From assembly GCA_937901345.1 (NCBI GenBank), contig CALCHM010000131.1:1-29119 (forward strand): 29,119 bases of DNA, written 5' to 3'. How positions within the stretch are numbered: the first letter of the stretch is position 1; every line of letters starts with the position of its first letter. The translations under genes were made by a program, and so were the position numbers. This DNA comes from an uncultured Prevotella sp. GTDB taxonomy: Bacteria; Bacteroidota; Bacteroidia; Bacteroidales; Bacteroidaceae. Below are positions 16,017 to 23,643 of this stretch, in pieces. The notes beneath the pieces were generated by a model. The model was not told where the DNA came from. It searched no databases and worked only from the letters and a program-made list of their open reading frames with translations.

Positions 16017-16607
16017 TTACATTTCTGCTATAGTCAGGATCAGATTGTTGAATTTATTGAAATGCAGTTTCAAACCATACACTGTTTCAACAGTTTTACC
16101 TCCCAACATATTCAAAACAATACCACCTTTAAGTTCGGTTCCAGGTTTGGAGAGATATTTATACACGGCTTCTTTAGCACACCAAAGGTATATGGCGCGT
16201 TCCACATCAGATGATGGGTTTAAAAGTGCTATTTCCTCCTGTGTTAGAAATCGAGAACTGAGTCGTAAAGCTTTATCCGTGATAATTTGAACATCAAGTC
16301 CAACACGCTCGTTACTTAAAGCAATTGCTACAAACGTCCCAGAGTGACTTATACTAATGTGCTTATGACTATCCTTGAGTTTCGGTGCGCCATTATCTTC
16401 ATAAACAATTTCTGCTTCATCTCCTTCTATGATTTGCAACAAGAGTCGGGTTGCTAACCATTCGTTGATTCGTTTCTTACTTTTGAATCTATTCGATGCT
16501 TCTACCAACAAAGATAAAGGTAGTTTATCTACAAAAATCTGTTCATCAAGATTTGATATATCCATCAAATGTACCACTGCCTGTCCCATTTGAAAATGGT
16601 ATATCAT
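16017..16607 (-). CDS. 4'-phosphopantetheinyl transferase, Sfp-like
   Basis: This protein of about 196 residues belongs to the Sfp-type phosphopantetheinyl transferases, which move the phosphopantetheine arm of CoA onto a carrier-protein serine. The two family motifs are present: VGLDVQ (the Mg-binding aspartate region, with Q where many relatives have E) and WCAKEAVYKYL. ISHSGTFVAIAL just upstream is also typical. An upstream ATG at 16634 would give 205 residues and a 13-bp overlap with ssb; the ATG at 16607 gives a 14-bp gap after the ssb stop, and either is possible. Nearness to ssb is a recurring arrangement in Bacteroidota. The target could be the fatty-acid ACP or a secondary carrier protein. 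Confidence 0.88.
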   Translation of the reverse strand: MIYHFQMGQAVVHLMDISNLDEQIFVDKLPLSLLVEASNRFKSKKRINEWLATRLLLQIIEGDEAEIVYEDNGAPKLKDSHKHISISHSGTFVAIALSNERVGLDVQIITDKALRLSSRFLTQEEIALLNPSSDVERAIYLWCAKEAVYKYLSKPGTELKGGIVLNMLGGKTVETVYGLKLHFNKFNNLILTIAEM

Positions 16608-16621
16608 AAGACGTTCGTATA

Positions 16622-17014
16622 TTAGAACGGACATGTTTCTGGAGCTGCAGGTGCTGTTGTTTCTTGTGTTTGAGGTTTGGGTTTTGATGAAAGAATTTCA
16701 ATAGTGTTAGCCCAAATTTCTGTTATGTTATGCGTACGTCCTTGCTTGTCTGTGTAGGAACGTGTACGCAATTCTCCTTCAACATAGAGTTTATCACCTG
16801 TATGAACATATTTTTCAACAAACTCAGCTTGCTTTCTCCACAATAATACACGATGCCACTCTGTGCGTTCGGGTACTACAGTTCCATTGGGCAGTGTATA
16901 TCCATTGGTGTTTGTGGCAAGATTGACAACAGCTGTTGCGACACCTTCTTCAATATATCTTACCTCGGGTTCTTTACCAACATTCCCGATAAGCATGACC
17001 TTATTTAATGACAT
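16622..17014 (-). CDS. ssb: Single-stranded DNA-binding protein
   Basis: This 130-residue OB-fold protein coats single-stranded DNA in replication and repair. The N-terminus MSLNKVMLIGNVGKEPEVRY is the standard SSB start, and the strands TEWHRVLLWRKQAEFVEKYVHTGDKLYVEGEL and RTHNITEIWANTIEIL complete the fold (to about residue 109). The C-terminal linker is very short and ends in ETCPF: the final Pro-Phe used to recruit partner proteins is kept, but the usual run of acidic residues before it is almost absent. This could be the main chromosomal SSB or a second paralogue. The next gene follows closely. Confidence 0.95.
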   Translation of the reverse strand: MSLNKVMLIGNVGKEPEVRYIEEGVATAVVNLATNTNGYTLPNGTVVPERTEWHRVLLWRKQAEFVEKYVHTGDKLYVEGELRTRSYTDKQGRTHNITEIWANTIEILSSKPKPQTQETTAPAAPETCPF

Positions 17015-17059
17015 TTGTTTGATTTGTTTACGTGGTTATAGAAGTAATATTTATTTCAA

Positions 17060-17491
17060 TCAACGAAGACGGTTGGAGGAACGCACTAATTCATCATCTT
17101 TACGTATAGCACGCTTTGCCAACACAACGAGAAGGATTACCACAATTGGTTGAGCAAAAAATGCATAATATACATTAGACCATAAAGATTGGTCCGATGC
17201 AAAAAAATAGGTATTCAGAACGGTTGACAAAAGAGCAATTATAGTCGCAATCAGAAGGAGCGTACAAATCTGCATCTGAGATTTACGATTTTTGAAATTA
17301 CAGATTGCCCAAACTGCACCTATAGTTATAAGGATGTTCAGAATATAACTTTCCACCAGAGCAACGTCTGTAAGATAGAAATATTGACCGACACACTCAC
17401 TATCTCTAAAACTTCCAAGAGGAATAAAAAAACTAAACCACTGGATAAGAATGGCAAATGCAAGATATAAAGTTTGAATACGCTGCCACAT
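17060..17491 (-). CDS. DUF4293 family membrane protein
   Basis: This 143-residue protein has four predicted membrane helices (about 7-27, 46-66, 75-97, 110-132) and a short charged tail. The start MWQRIQTLYLAFAILIQWFSFF is typical of the Bacteroidetes family DUF4293, usually encoded next to the RNA polymerase omega gene, as here. The function is unknown. A probable terminator separates it from rpoZ upstream, and I see no clear -7 box before it, so its promoter is not identified. Confidence 0.85.
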   Translation of the reverse strand: MWQRIQTLYLAFAILIQWFSFFIPLGSFRDSECVGQYFYLTDVALVESYILNILITIGAVWAICNFKNRKSQMQICTLLLIATIIALLSTVLNTYFFASDQSLWSNVYYAFFAQPIVVILLVVLAKRAIRKDDELVRSSNRLR

Positions 17492-17550
17492 AGGTATTTG
17501 AAAAGGAATAGTAGTAACTAAGTATAAGTTGAATCACTAAAATGCAAACG

Positions 17551-17591
17551 AGTGACAAGTAGCAACCGAACATGGGGAACTACTTGCCACT
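17551..17591 (-). terminator. Hairpin terminator after rpoZ
   Basis: AGTGACAAGTAG (17551-17562) pairs with CTACTTGCCACT (17580-17591), a 12-bp stem with one G-U-type mismatch and a 17-base loop; the outer flanks CAAA/TTTG extend it. On the minus strand it is followed by CGTTTGCATTTTAG. It lies 23 bp after the rpoZ stop and before the DUF4293 gene. Confidence 0.55.
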
Positions 17592-17613
17592 TGTTTTGTT
17601 GGGTTTTGAACGA

Positions 17614-17952
17614 TTAGTCGTCAAGATTTTCCTTATCTTTCGCGGGGTTGCGATGATAGATACGCTTATTAAGGAATTCATCAGCCGCGATAAGTGTTGG
17701 TTTAGGAAGTTTTTCGTAATAACGACTGATTTCAATCTGTTCAAGATTTTCAAATGTTTCCTCAAGTCCTTCCGAACCTGAAGCAAATTCCTTAAGTTTC
17801 TTGTTAAGATCTTCCTTCATTTTAACTGCAATCTGATTAGAACGCTTTGCCATAATAGCAATGCTTTCATAAACGTTGTCAGTACCTTGACAGAAGTCCA
17901 TAAGATTGTGAGTTACAGTGTTTGTGGGCGCTTTAGATTTCTTGTAATCCAT
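17614..17952 (-). CDS. rpoZ: DNA-directed RNA polymerase omega subunit (Bacteroidetes type)
   Basis: This 112-residue protein matches the Bacteroidetes form of the omega subunit (Rpb6 family), which helps assemble and stabilise RNA polymerase. The core is NVYESIAIMAKRSNQIAVKMKEDL (about residues 26-49), corresponding to the conserved omega helix with its A-x-RS-QI motif. The acidic, charged C-terminal half (FASGSEGLEETFENLEQIE) is usual in this phylum. It lies 21 bp downstream of bamD, so the two are likely co-transcribed, an arrangement common in the phylum. In proteobacteria omega contributes to a ppGpp site; whether this form does so is not visible here. Confidence 0.88.
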   Translation of the reverse strand: MDYKKSKAPTNTVTHNLMDFCQGTDNVYESIAIMAKRSNQIAVKMKEDLNKKLKEFASGSEGLEETFENLEQIEISRYYEKLPKPTLIAADEFLNKRIYHRNPAKDKENLDD

Positions 17953-17973
17953 ATTGTTGTCGTTATTTAAATT

Positions 17974-18804
17974 CTATTCAATTGTTGTATACTTTGCTGC
18001 TTTCTTAAAAAGTTGTTGCGCTTCTTTCATATATTTTGACTCAGGATATTCGTTTGTAAATCCATAATACTCATCAATCGCATTGTGATAGCGCTCAACT
18101 TTCTTTTCTTCAACACTATTTGCTGCTAATTCAAATTTAGCTCTCAAAATGAGGATTGCGAACTCTTCGCGCAAACGTGTGTAAGGAAAATCCCGAATAG
18201 CATTCTCTGCTGTAACTACACATGCTTGGTAATTACTTCCTCCATCATTGCTACAATTTCCAAAATAATCTCCAAGGTCATAATATAACTTTGCCGAAAG
18301 ATATTCCTTTTCAACTAAGATATCTTGTAGATCAAATATGTGTTGCATTGCCATCTCACGACGTGCACTATACGGGTATCGCTCTATGAAGTTCTGAAAT
18401 TCCGTTATTGCCTCGTACGTAGGTGTCTGATCTAATCGAGTTTCTGGCACTTCCTCCATCAAAGAAAGTCCACTATGATAAAAGGCATCTTCAGTATAAA
18501 TCCCTCTAGGATAGGTTTGGTAGTATTTTCTAAATATTGAAGTTGCCGTCTCGTAATTTCCCGAGTAATAATTAGAAAGTCCAAACAAATAAAGAGATTC
18601 TTCTCCTTTGTCTGTCCCCTTTAAGGTTACAACCATTGTTTGTAGTAATTGCGATGCTCGATTGTACTGACCATTCGCAAAATACTCCTTTGCTGCCTCG
18701 TACTTATAACCAAGGTCTGACGTCTTCAGTACTTTACTGAAGTTATTACATCCAGTAAGACTCAGAATAACAGCAAAAGCAATAAGATTAAGTTTCTTGC
18801 TCAT
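17974..18804 (-). CDS. bamD: Outer membrane assembly lipoprotein BamD
   Basis: This 276-residue lipoprotein belongs to the BamD/YfiO family, the essential partner of BamA in inserting outer-membrane beta-barrels. The signal peptide KKLNLIAFAVILSLTGC ends in a lipobox with the lipidated cysteine at residue 19. TPR-like helical repeats fill the rest: residues about 36-60 (YEAAKEYFANGQYNRASQLL), 70-100 (SLYLFGLSNYYSGNYETATSIF) and later repeats ending in YPESKYMKEAQQLFKKA. An in-frame ATG at 18849 is upstream, but the ATG at 18804 is preferred because it begins a proper signal peptide and lies downstream of a promoter at 18819-18826. rpoZ follows. Confidence 0.92.
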   Translation of the reverse strand: MSKKLNLIAFAVILSLTGCNNFSKVLKTSDLGYKYEAAKEYFANGQYNRASQLLQTMVVTLKGTDKGEESLYLFGLSNYYSGNYETATSIFRKYYQTYPRGIYTEDAFYHSGLSLMEEVPETRLDQTPTYEAITEFQNFIERYPYSARREMAMQHIFDLQDILVEKEYLSAKLYYDLGDYFGNCSNDGGSNYQACVVTAENAIRDFPYTRLREEFAILILRAKFELAANSVEEKKVERYHNAIDEYYGFTNEYPESKYMKEAQQLFKKAAKYTTIE

Positions 18805-18808
18805 AGAA

Positions 18809-18849
18809 TAATTTTGCGCAAAATTACTAAAAGCAGACGGAATGAGCAA
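18809..18849 (-). promoter_or_regulatory. bamD promoter built on an 18-bp perfect palindrome
   Basis: TAATTTTGCGCAAAATTA at 18809-18826 is a perfect palindrome. Read on the minus strand its first half is an exact -7 box (TAATTTTG), 15 bp from the bamD ATG, with TTG (complement of 18847-18849) 20 bp upstream as the -33 element. The other half presents an identical -7 box to the plus strand. Confidence 0.65.
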
Positions 18850-18940
18850 GACTGAGCATTTAACATTTATAGTTTTTTAAGAAAAGTAATCTACTAAAGT
18901 TCAGAATGCCACATGTTAAGATGACTTCTCATGAGACTAA

Positions 18941-20227
18941 TTACTTCTTATCTTGTTGGTTTGCTTTAGTCTTTTTATGTCTCGCTTTATGTTGATGATT
19001 TCCTACTTTGCCTTGCGAATTCTTTTGATTTTTCGTCTTGGGGTTTCTACGTTGTCTACCTTTATTCTTTTGACACAACTGTTCGTCGGTTGGGGTTATA
19101 AGTCCTTCTGGTAGCGTATTTCTAGGTACTTTTTTCTCCAGTAGTTCTTCGATAGACTTTAATTTGTAATAATCTTCACAACTTACAAAAGTTATCGCCC
19201 TTCCTGAACGCCCAGCACGACCTGCTCTACCTATTCGATGGATGTATTCTTCAGCATCACGTGGTGTATCATAATTGACAACCATAGCAATATCATCAAT
19301 GTCAATTCCACGAGCAACAATATCGGTTGCAACAAGCATATCAATTTGTCTTGCTTTAAATTGTTGCATCGTCTTATCTCGTTCGGGTTGCGTCAAATCT
19401 GAATGCATCTGCGCGACGTTGAAGTTCAATCGAAGAAAACTTTGGTATAGCGTCTTTACCTTCTGTTTTGACGATGAAAAGACTATCACACGTTCAGGTT
19501 TTATGTCTTTAAACAGTGCTTCAATAATCGCTAGTTTATCAGATTCATGACAGATATAAACCGATTGGTCAATGGTATCTGCAGGTTTGCTTATTGCAAT
19601 ATTTACCTCAACGGGATGGCGCGTAATATTCTTAATCAACTGCCGAATTTTATCAGGCATAGTTGCCGAGAAGAGTATCGTTTGACGTTCTATAGGCAAT
19701 TGCTTTATAATCGTCTGAATGTCTTCAGCAAATCCCATATCCAACATTCTGTCTGCTTCATCCAAGACAAAGTGGGTTGTTCTGCTTAGATCTAATGTTC
19801 CTAATTGAAGATGAGCTATTAATCGACCTGGTGTTGCAATCACAATATCAGCACCCTTAATCAGACTCTGTCGCTCTTGTTCATAACGAATACCGTCATT
19901 ACCCCCGTAAATCGCCACACACGAAACATTCATGTAATAAGCAAACCCTTGCAATGCCTGATCTATTTGTCGTGCAAGTTCTCGTGTAGGAGCCATTATC
20001 AGGCAGTTAACAGCATCTTTCGGATGTTCTTCTTTTTGCAACAAAGTAAGGATGGGCAACAAATATGCGGCAGTTTTACCAGTTCCTGTTTGTGCTATTC
20101 CTACCAAATCTTTATGTTCTAAGAGATGTGGTATGCACTGCTCTTGAATAGGACTACAAGTTTCAAAGCGCATATCGTAGAGCGCATCTAATATATCTTC
20201 TGAAAGGGGAAGGTCTTCAAAATACAT
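18941..20227 (-). CDS. DEAD-box ATP-dependent RNA helicase
   Basis: This 428-residue RNA helicase has the full motif set: an N-terminal Q motif (F3...PIQ28), motif I AQTGTGKT at 45-52, PTRELA at 80-85, TPGR at 132-135, DEAD at 156-159, SAT at 187-189, and in the second RecA domain ARGIDIDD and HRIGRAGRAGRSG. The last 55 residues are a lysine/arginine/asparagine-rich tail, probably disordered and RNA-binding. It is closest in type to the RhlE group, whose members act in ribosome assembly, RNA decay or cold adaptation. It is separated from bamD by about 140 bp and follows the LptF/G permease gene by 84 bp, with no clear promoter motif in that gap. Confidence 0.94.
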   Translation of the reverse strand: MYFEDLPLSEDILDALYDMRFETCSPIQEQCIPHLLEHKDLVGIAQTGTGKTAAYLLPILTLLQKEEHPKDAVNCLIMAPTRELARQIDQALQGFAYYMNVSCVAIYGGNDGIRYEQERQSLIKGADIVIATPGRLIAHLQLGTLDLSRTTHFVLDEADRMLDMGFAEDIQTIIKQLPIERQTILFSATMPDKIRQLIKNITRHPVEVNIAISKPADTIDQSVYICHESDKLAIIEALFKDIKPERVIVFSSSKQKVKTLYQSFLRLNFNVAQMHSDLTQPERDKTMQQFKARQIDMLVATDIVARGIDIDDIAMVVNYDTPRDAEEYIHRIGRAGRAGRSGRAITFVSCEDYYKLKSIEELLEKKVPRNTLPEGLITPTDEQLCQKNKGRQRRNPKTKNQKNSQGKVGNHQHKARHKKTKANQQDKK

Positions 20228-20311
20228 GATATATAAAGGAGTATGTCGTTATAGGTGGGGAAAGTCCATTTCCAGTTGCTCACTCACGCTACAAGAAGAC
20301 ATAAAAATGAA

Positions 20312-21421
20312 CTACTGTGGCGCACGTTTGTACAACCAAAAGGCAATCCCTGCAAAAATAATATTAGGAATCCAAGTTGAAATAAAGGCAGACCAACCTG
20401 CATTAATTGCGAATGTTGCAAATATCGTTTGAAACATGATATAGGTAAAACTTAATGCGATACCAATACCAATTGAGAACCCCATTCCTCCTTTACGTTT
20501 TTCGGCGGATAGCGAAGCGCCTATGAGGGTGAGAATAAATGCAGCAAAAGGTGAAGCAAAACGCTTGTGATATTCCACCTCAAAGGTGCTTATCCCCGCT
20601 GCTCCTCTCAACTTTTGTTTCTCGATAAATTCGCTCAATTCAGGCAACGTGAGTGTCTCTTGTTGTCCTTTCACATAAAAGAAATCCTTGGGTTCCATCA
20701 AGATTACGGTATCAATAACAGCACCCTGTTTGATTTCTTCACGACCATCTTGAAGCGTTCTTATTTGATAGTTTCGCAAGGTCCATGAGAAGGGACGCTC
20801 TGCAAGTGTATCATATTGTAACGTTTGCGCCGTAAGGTGACTCACCAATTGTTTGTTCTCAAACTTATCGAGCGAGAATCCGTACCCACTCTTACGCACA
20901 TTATCAAAGCGTGTAATATAAGCGACCACACCCGTATCAACTTGCATCTGAATGTTTTCGGCAACGGTGATATTTCTATTTTTAATATACATGTTATAGA
21001 AATCAACCTTTGCTACATTACCCTTGGGAATAACATACGCTCCTAAAAGAAACGTTGTTACTGCAATCAATGTCGCTGATATCATATACGGGCGCAAAAG
21101 TCGTTTGAAACTCATGCCCGTACTCTTCATGGCTATTATCTCTGAATTATCAGCCAACTTAGTCGTAAAGAAAATCACAGAGATAAACACGAACAAAGGG
21201 CTAAACAGATTGACGAAATAGGGGATAAAGTTCAAATAGTAATCAAAAATGATTTGCTCTGTCGTTGCACTGCTCTGTGTCAACTTATCGATATTCGTAT
21301 TGAAGTCAAAGATAATCCCAATCGTAATAATGATTGTGATTAGGAAGAAGTACGTCGTGAGAAACTTCTTGATGATATAGAGGTCTATTTTATAGATTCC
21401 CAACTTTTTGAGGTCAACCAT
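20312..21421 (-). CDS. LptF/LptG-family (YjgP/YjgQ) permease
   Basis: This 369-residue inner-membrane protein belongs to the YjgP/YjgQ family, permease subunits of the LptBFGC complex that extracts lipopolysaccharide from the inner membrane. Three N-terminal helices (about 20-40, 60-82, 108-128) and three C-terminal ones (about 280-298, 308-328, 335-362) flank a periplasmic beta-domain. The motif KSTGMSFKRLLRPY (about 99-112) between helices 2 and 3 is the coupling segment that contacts the ATPase LptB. Whether it is LptF or LptG cannot be decided. No lptB is adjacent. It follows tgt by 49 bp and is probably co-transcribed with it. Confidence 0.9.
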   Translation of the reverse strand: MVDLKKLGIYKIDLYIIKKFLTTYFFLITIIITIGIIFDFNTNIDKLTQSSATTEQIIFDYYLNFIPYFVNLFSPLFVFISVIFFTTKLADNSEIIAMKSTGMSFKRLLRPYMISATLIAVTTFLLGAYVIPKGNVAKVDFYNMYIKNRNITVAENIQMQVDTGVVAYITRFDNVRKSGYGFSLDKFENKQLVSHLTAQTLQYDTLAERPFSWTLRNYQIRTLQDGREEIKQGAVIDTVILMEPKDFFYVKGQQETLTLPELSEFIEKQKLRGAAGISTFEVEYHKRFASPFAAFILTLIGASLSAEKRKGGMGFSIGIGIALSFTYIMFQTIFATFAINAGWSAFISTWIPNIIFAGIAFWLYKRAPQ

Positions 21422-21470
21422 AGCGATATTTACTCAACAATCTAAACGTTATAATCTAAAGGACTCTTGT

Positions 21471-22607
21471 TTAGAGTCTTCTACCCAGTTTTTCAACCAT
21501 CTCACGCTTCCACATCACAAACGTGCCGTCAAGTATGTGCTTGCGTGCTTCCTTTACCAACCACAAGTAGAAGGCAAGGTTGTGAATGGATCCAATTTGC
21601 AATGCCAACAGTTCCTTGGCTTTATAGAGGTGATGCAAATATGCCTTCGTATAGTGTGTATCCACAAAACTATGCCCCATAGGATCGATGGGCGAAAAGT
21701 CGTCTGCCCACTTTGCATTGCGCATATTCAAAATACCCTCTGCGGTAAACAAGCAAGCGTTGCGTCCATTACGTGTTGGCATAACACAGTCAAACATATC
21801 AACACCGCGCTCAATAGCCTCAAGGATGTTAATAGGTGTTCCTACTCCCATGAGATAGCGCGGACGGTCGGTGGGTAATTCTTCATTCACCACTTCTATC
21901 ATTTCATACATCTGCTCTGCGGGTTCTCCTACGGCTAGTCCACCTATGGCATACCCTTCAGCATTGAAGTCTGCCATAAATCGGGCGCTCTCCTTGCGCA
22001 AATCCTTATATACGCATCCTTGAACAATGGGGAAAAGCGATTGATGATAACCATACTTGGGTGCTGTTTCATTAAAGCGCTTCACGCAACGCTTCAACCA
22101 ATCATGCGTCAAGTCCAAACTCTTGCGAGCATACGAATAATCGGCTGTGCCTGGAGGACATTCGTCAAAGGCCATCATAATATCTGCGCCAATGGTGCGC
22201 TCAATATCCATCACCTTTTCAGGCGTAAAGAAGTGTTTGCTTCCGTCAATGTGCGAGCGAAACTCACAACCATCTGCCGTAAGTTTACGAATTCCGGTTA
22301 GTGAAAACACCTGAAACCCACCCGAATCGGTAAGCATGGGACGGTCAAAACCATTGAATTTGTGCAAACCTCCGGCTTTTTCAATAATATCAAGTCCTGG
22401 ACGCAAATACAAATGATAGGTATTACCCAAAATGATCTGAGCATTAATATCGTCTTTGATTTCATGGAGATGAACGCCTTTCACACTACCCACTGTTCCC
22501 ACGGGCATAAAAATAGGTGTTTCAATCTGACCATGATCTGTAGTGATGACCCCAGCACGTGCATGACTCAATGGGTCTGTATGAACAAGATTAAATGTTA
22601 GTGGCAT
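21471..22607 (-). CDS. tgt: tRNA-guanine transglycosylase without zinc cysteines
   Basis: This 378-residue TIM-barrel enzyme exchanges guanine 34 of tRNAs with GUN anticodons for preQ1, the committed step in bacterial queuosine formation. The catalytic aspartates are D94 in LTDSGGFQV and D273 in MFDCVMPTRNGRN, and the substrate loop GGLAVGEP is at 222-229. The zinc site is unusual: where the family has CxCxxC, this protein has G311, S313 and D316 in DPMGHSFVDTHYTKAYLHHL, while the histidine ligand H342 (SIHNL) remains. The rest of the fold is complete and the length normal. A -7 promoter box lies 23 bp upstream. The LptF/G permease gene follows in the same direction. Confidence 0.95.
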   Translation of the reverse strand: MPLTFNLVHTDPLSHARAGVITTDHGQIETPIFMPVGTVGSVKGVHLHEIKDDINAQIILGNTYHLYLRPGLDIIEKAGGLHKFNGFDRPMLTDSGGFQVFSLTGIRKLTADGCEFRSHIDGSKHFFTPEKVMDIERTIGADIMMAFDECPPGTADYSYARKSLDLTHDWLKRCVKRFNETAPKYGYHQSLFPIVQGCVYKDLRKESARFMADFNAEGYAIGGLAVGEPAEQMYEMIEVVNEELPTDRPRYLMGVGTPINILEAIERGVDMFDCVMPTRNGRNACLFTAEGILNMRNAKWADDFSPIDPMGHSFVDTHYTKAYLHHLYKAKELLALQIGSIHNLAFYLWLVKEARKHILDGTFVMWKREMVEKLGRRL

Positions 22608-22629
22608 GTATCGTTGTGTTTATTCCCTG

Positions 22630-22637
22630 CAAAATTA
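22630..22637 (-). promoter_or_regulatory. -7 promoter box of tgt
   Basis: The complement of 22630-22637 reads TAATTTTG, an exact -7 match 23 bp upstream of the tgt ATG. No good -33 element is seen at the expected distance. The 9-mer TAATTTTGC is repeated on the opposite strand at 22692-22700 for the divergent gene. Confidence 0.5.
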
Positions 22638-22691
22638 AGAAAAAATGATGTATCTTCTCCGCCCCTCCTCATTTATGTGTCGAAAATACAG

Positions 22692-22699
22692 TAATTTTG
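22692..22699 (+). promoter_or_regulatory. -7 promoter box of trmN6
   Basis: TAATTTTG at 22692-22699 matches TAnnTTTG exactly and points toward trmN6, whose ATG is 88 bp downstream. The -33 element is not clear. Together with the box at 22630-22637 it forms a divergent pair about 55 bp apart, back to back. Confidence 0.45.
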
Positions 22700-22787
22700 C
22701 CTCACCATACGGGTCTGCCCTACCCCTCACGAACTTCTATTTGTTAACATCACGTCCCAAATACTCCTTATCGTTTTTCTTAACATC

Positions 22788-23498
22788 ATGTCTTACTTTG
22801 ATTTCAAACAATTCCGCGTTTACCATGATCGTTGCGCCATGAAAGTGGGCACCGATGGCGTATTGCTTGGCGCTTGGGCTCCCGTTGTTCAGGCACAACG
22901 CATTCTCGATATTGGCACAGGCACCGGTTTAGTTGCATTAATGCTCGCTCAACGTTCAGAGGCTACCATCGTTGGGGTTGAATTAGACAAAGATGCTACC
23001 CAACAGGCTACAGAAAATGTACACGCCTCTACTTTTGCGCAGCGCATTAAGATAGTCAACGCTGACATTCTGGATTATAACGATGCCCAACGCTTCGATG
23101 CGATTGTGAGCAATCCGCCCTTCTTCCAAAATGCATTAGAATGCCCCGAACTTGGGCGCAGTCGCGCACGCCACACCGCTTCCCTACCCCTTGACGCACT
23201 TATTGATACAGTTTGTAAATTACTCGTTGAGGGAGGCACTTTTGCGGTCATACTTCCGACGGATGTTGCTGAGGAATTCATGGGGACTTGCATTTCAAAT
23301 CACCTCTTCCCCAACCAAATAACGGCAGTCAAAACTGTTCTTCGAAAATCTCCCAAGCGCATGCTCATGAGTTTTATAAAGGAGAAACCCAACACGGAAC
23401 TCATCAGAGATGAAATCATACTTGCAACCGATACCGGCGAACGCTCGGAGCAGTATCGAGCACTCACCAATGATTTTTATTTGGAGAAAAGGAGTTAA
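22788..23498 (+). CDS. tRNA1(Val) adenine-37 N6-methyltransferase (TrmN6/YfiC-like)
   Basis: This 236-residue Rossmann-fold methyltransferase uses S-adenosylmethionine. The N-terminal signature FRVYHDRCAMKVGTDGVLLGAW is typical of the YfiC/TrmN6 group, motif I is LDIGTGTGLVALML, the acidic loop VELDKDA follows, and motif IV is NPPF (SNPPFFQN), the catalytic motif of N6-adenine methyltransferases. The enzyme in E. coli modifies A37 of tRNA-Val; assignment to that substrate is by family. It is divergent from tgt, also a tRNA-modifying enzyme. The gene has its own -7 box and no plus-strand gene follows for 737 bp, so it is probably monocistronic. Confidence 0.88.
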   Translation: MSYFDFKQFRVYHDRCAMKVGTDGVLLGAWAPVVQAQRILDIGTGTGLVALMLAQRSEATIVGVELDKDATQQATENVHASTFAQRIKIVNADILDYNDAQRFDAIVSNPPFFQNALECPELGRSRARHTASLPLDALIDTVCKLLVEGGTFAVILPTDVAEEFMGTCISNHLFPNQITAVKTVLRKSPKRMLMSFIKEKPNTELIRDEIILATDTGERSEQYRALTNDFYLEKRS

Positions 23499-23643
23499 GA
23501 ATGGTCTTACTACCCGTAAGAATCTTACCTCACAACTCTAGCGGAAGAGAAATTAAAAAACGGAAGGTCTCCGCAAACAACAGGGTTTGGATTTATACGG
23601 ATGAGAGGGGACTAACAACCCGCCGATGCCAATTTTGACTATA

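Noticed and set aside
18805..18849. Upstream ATG for bamD at 18849.
   Set aside because: It would lie upstream of the predicted promoter and put 15 unrelated residues in front of a complete lipoprotein signal peptide.
18879..18952. Inverted repeat flanking the helicase stop (AAGAAAAGTAAT with ATTACTTCTTA).
   Set aside because: The arms are short with a bulge, the loop is long, and the sequence following on the minus strand is A-rich rather than T-rich, so a terminator call is not supported.
21462..21478. Short inverted repeat GACTCT/AGAGTC at the tgt stop codon as a terminator.
   Set aside because: The stem is only 6 bp and lacks a T-run, and the following permease gene is probably co-transcribed.
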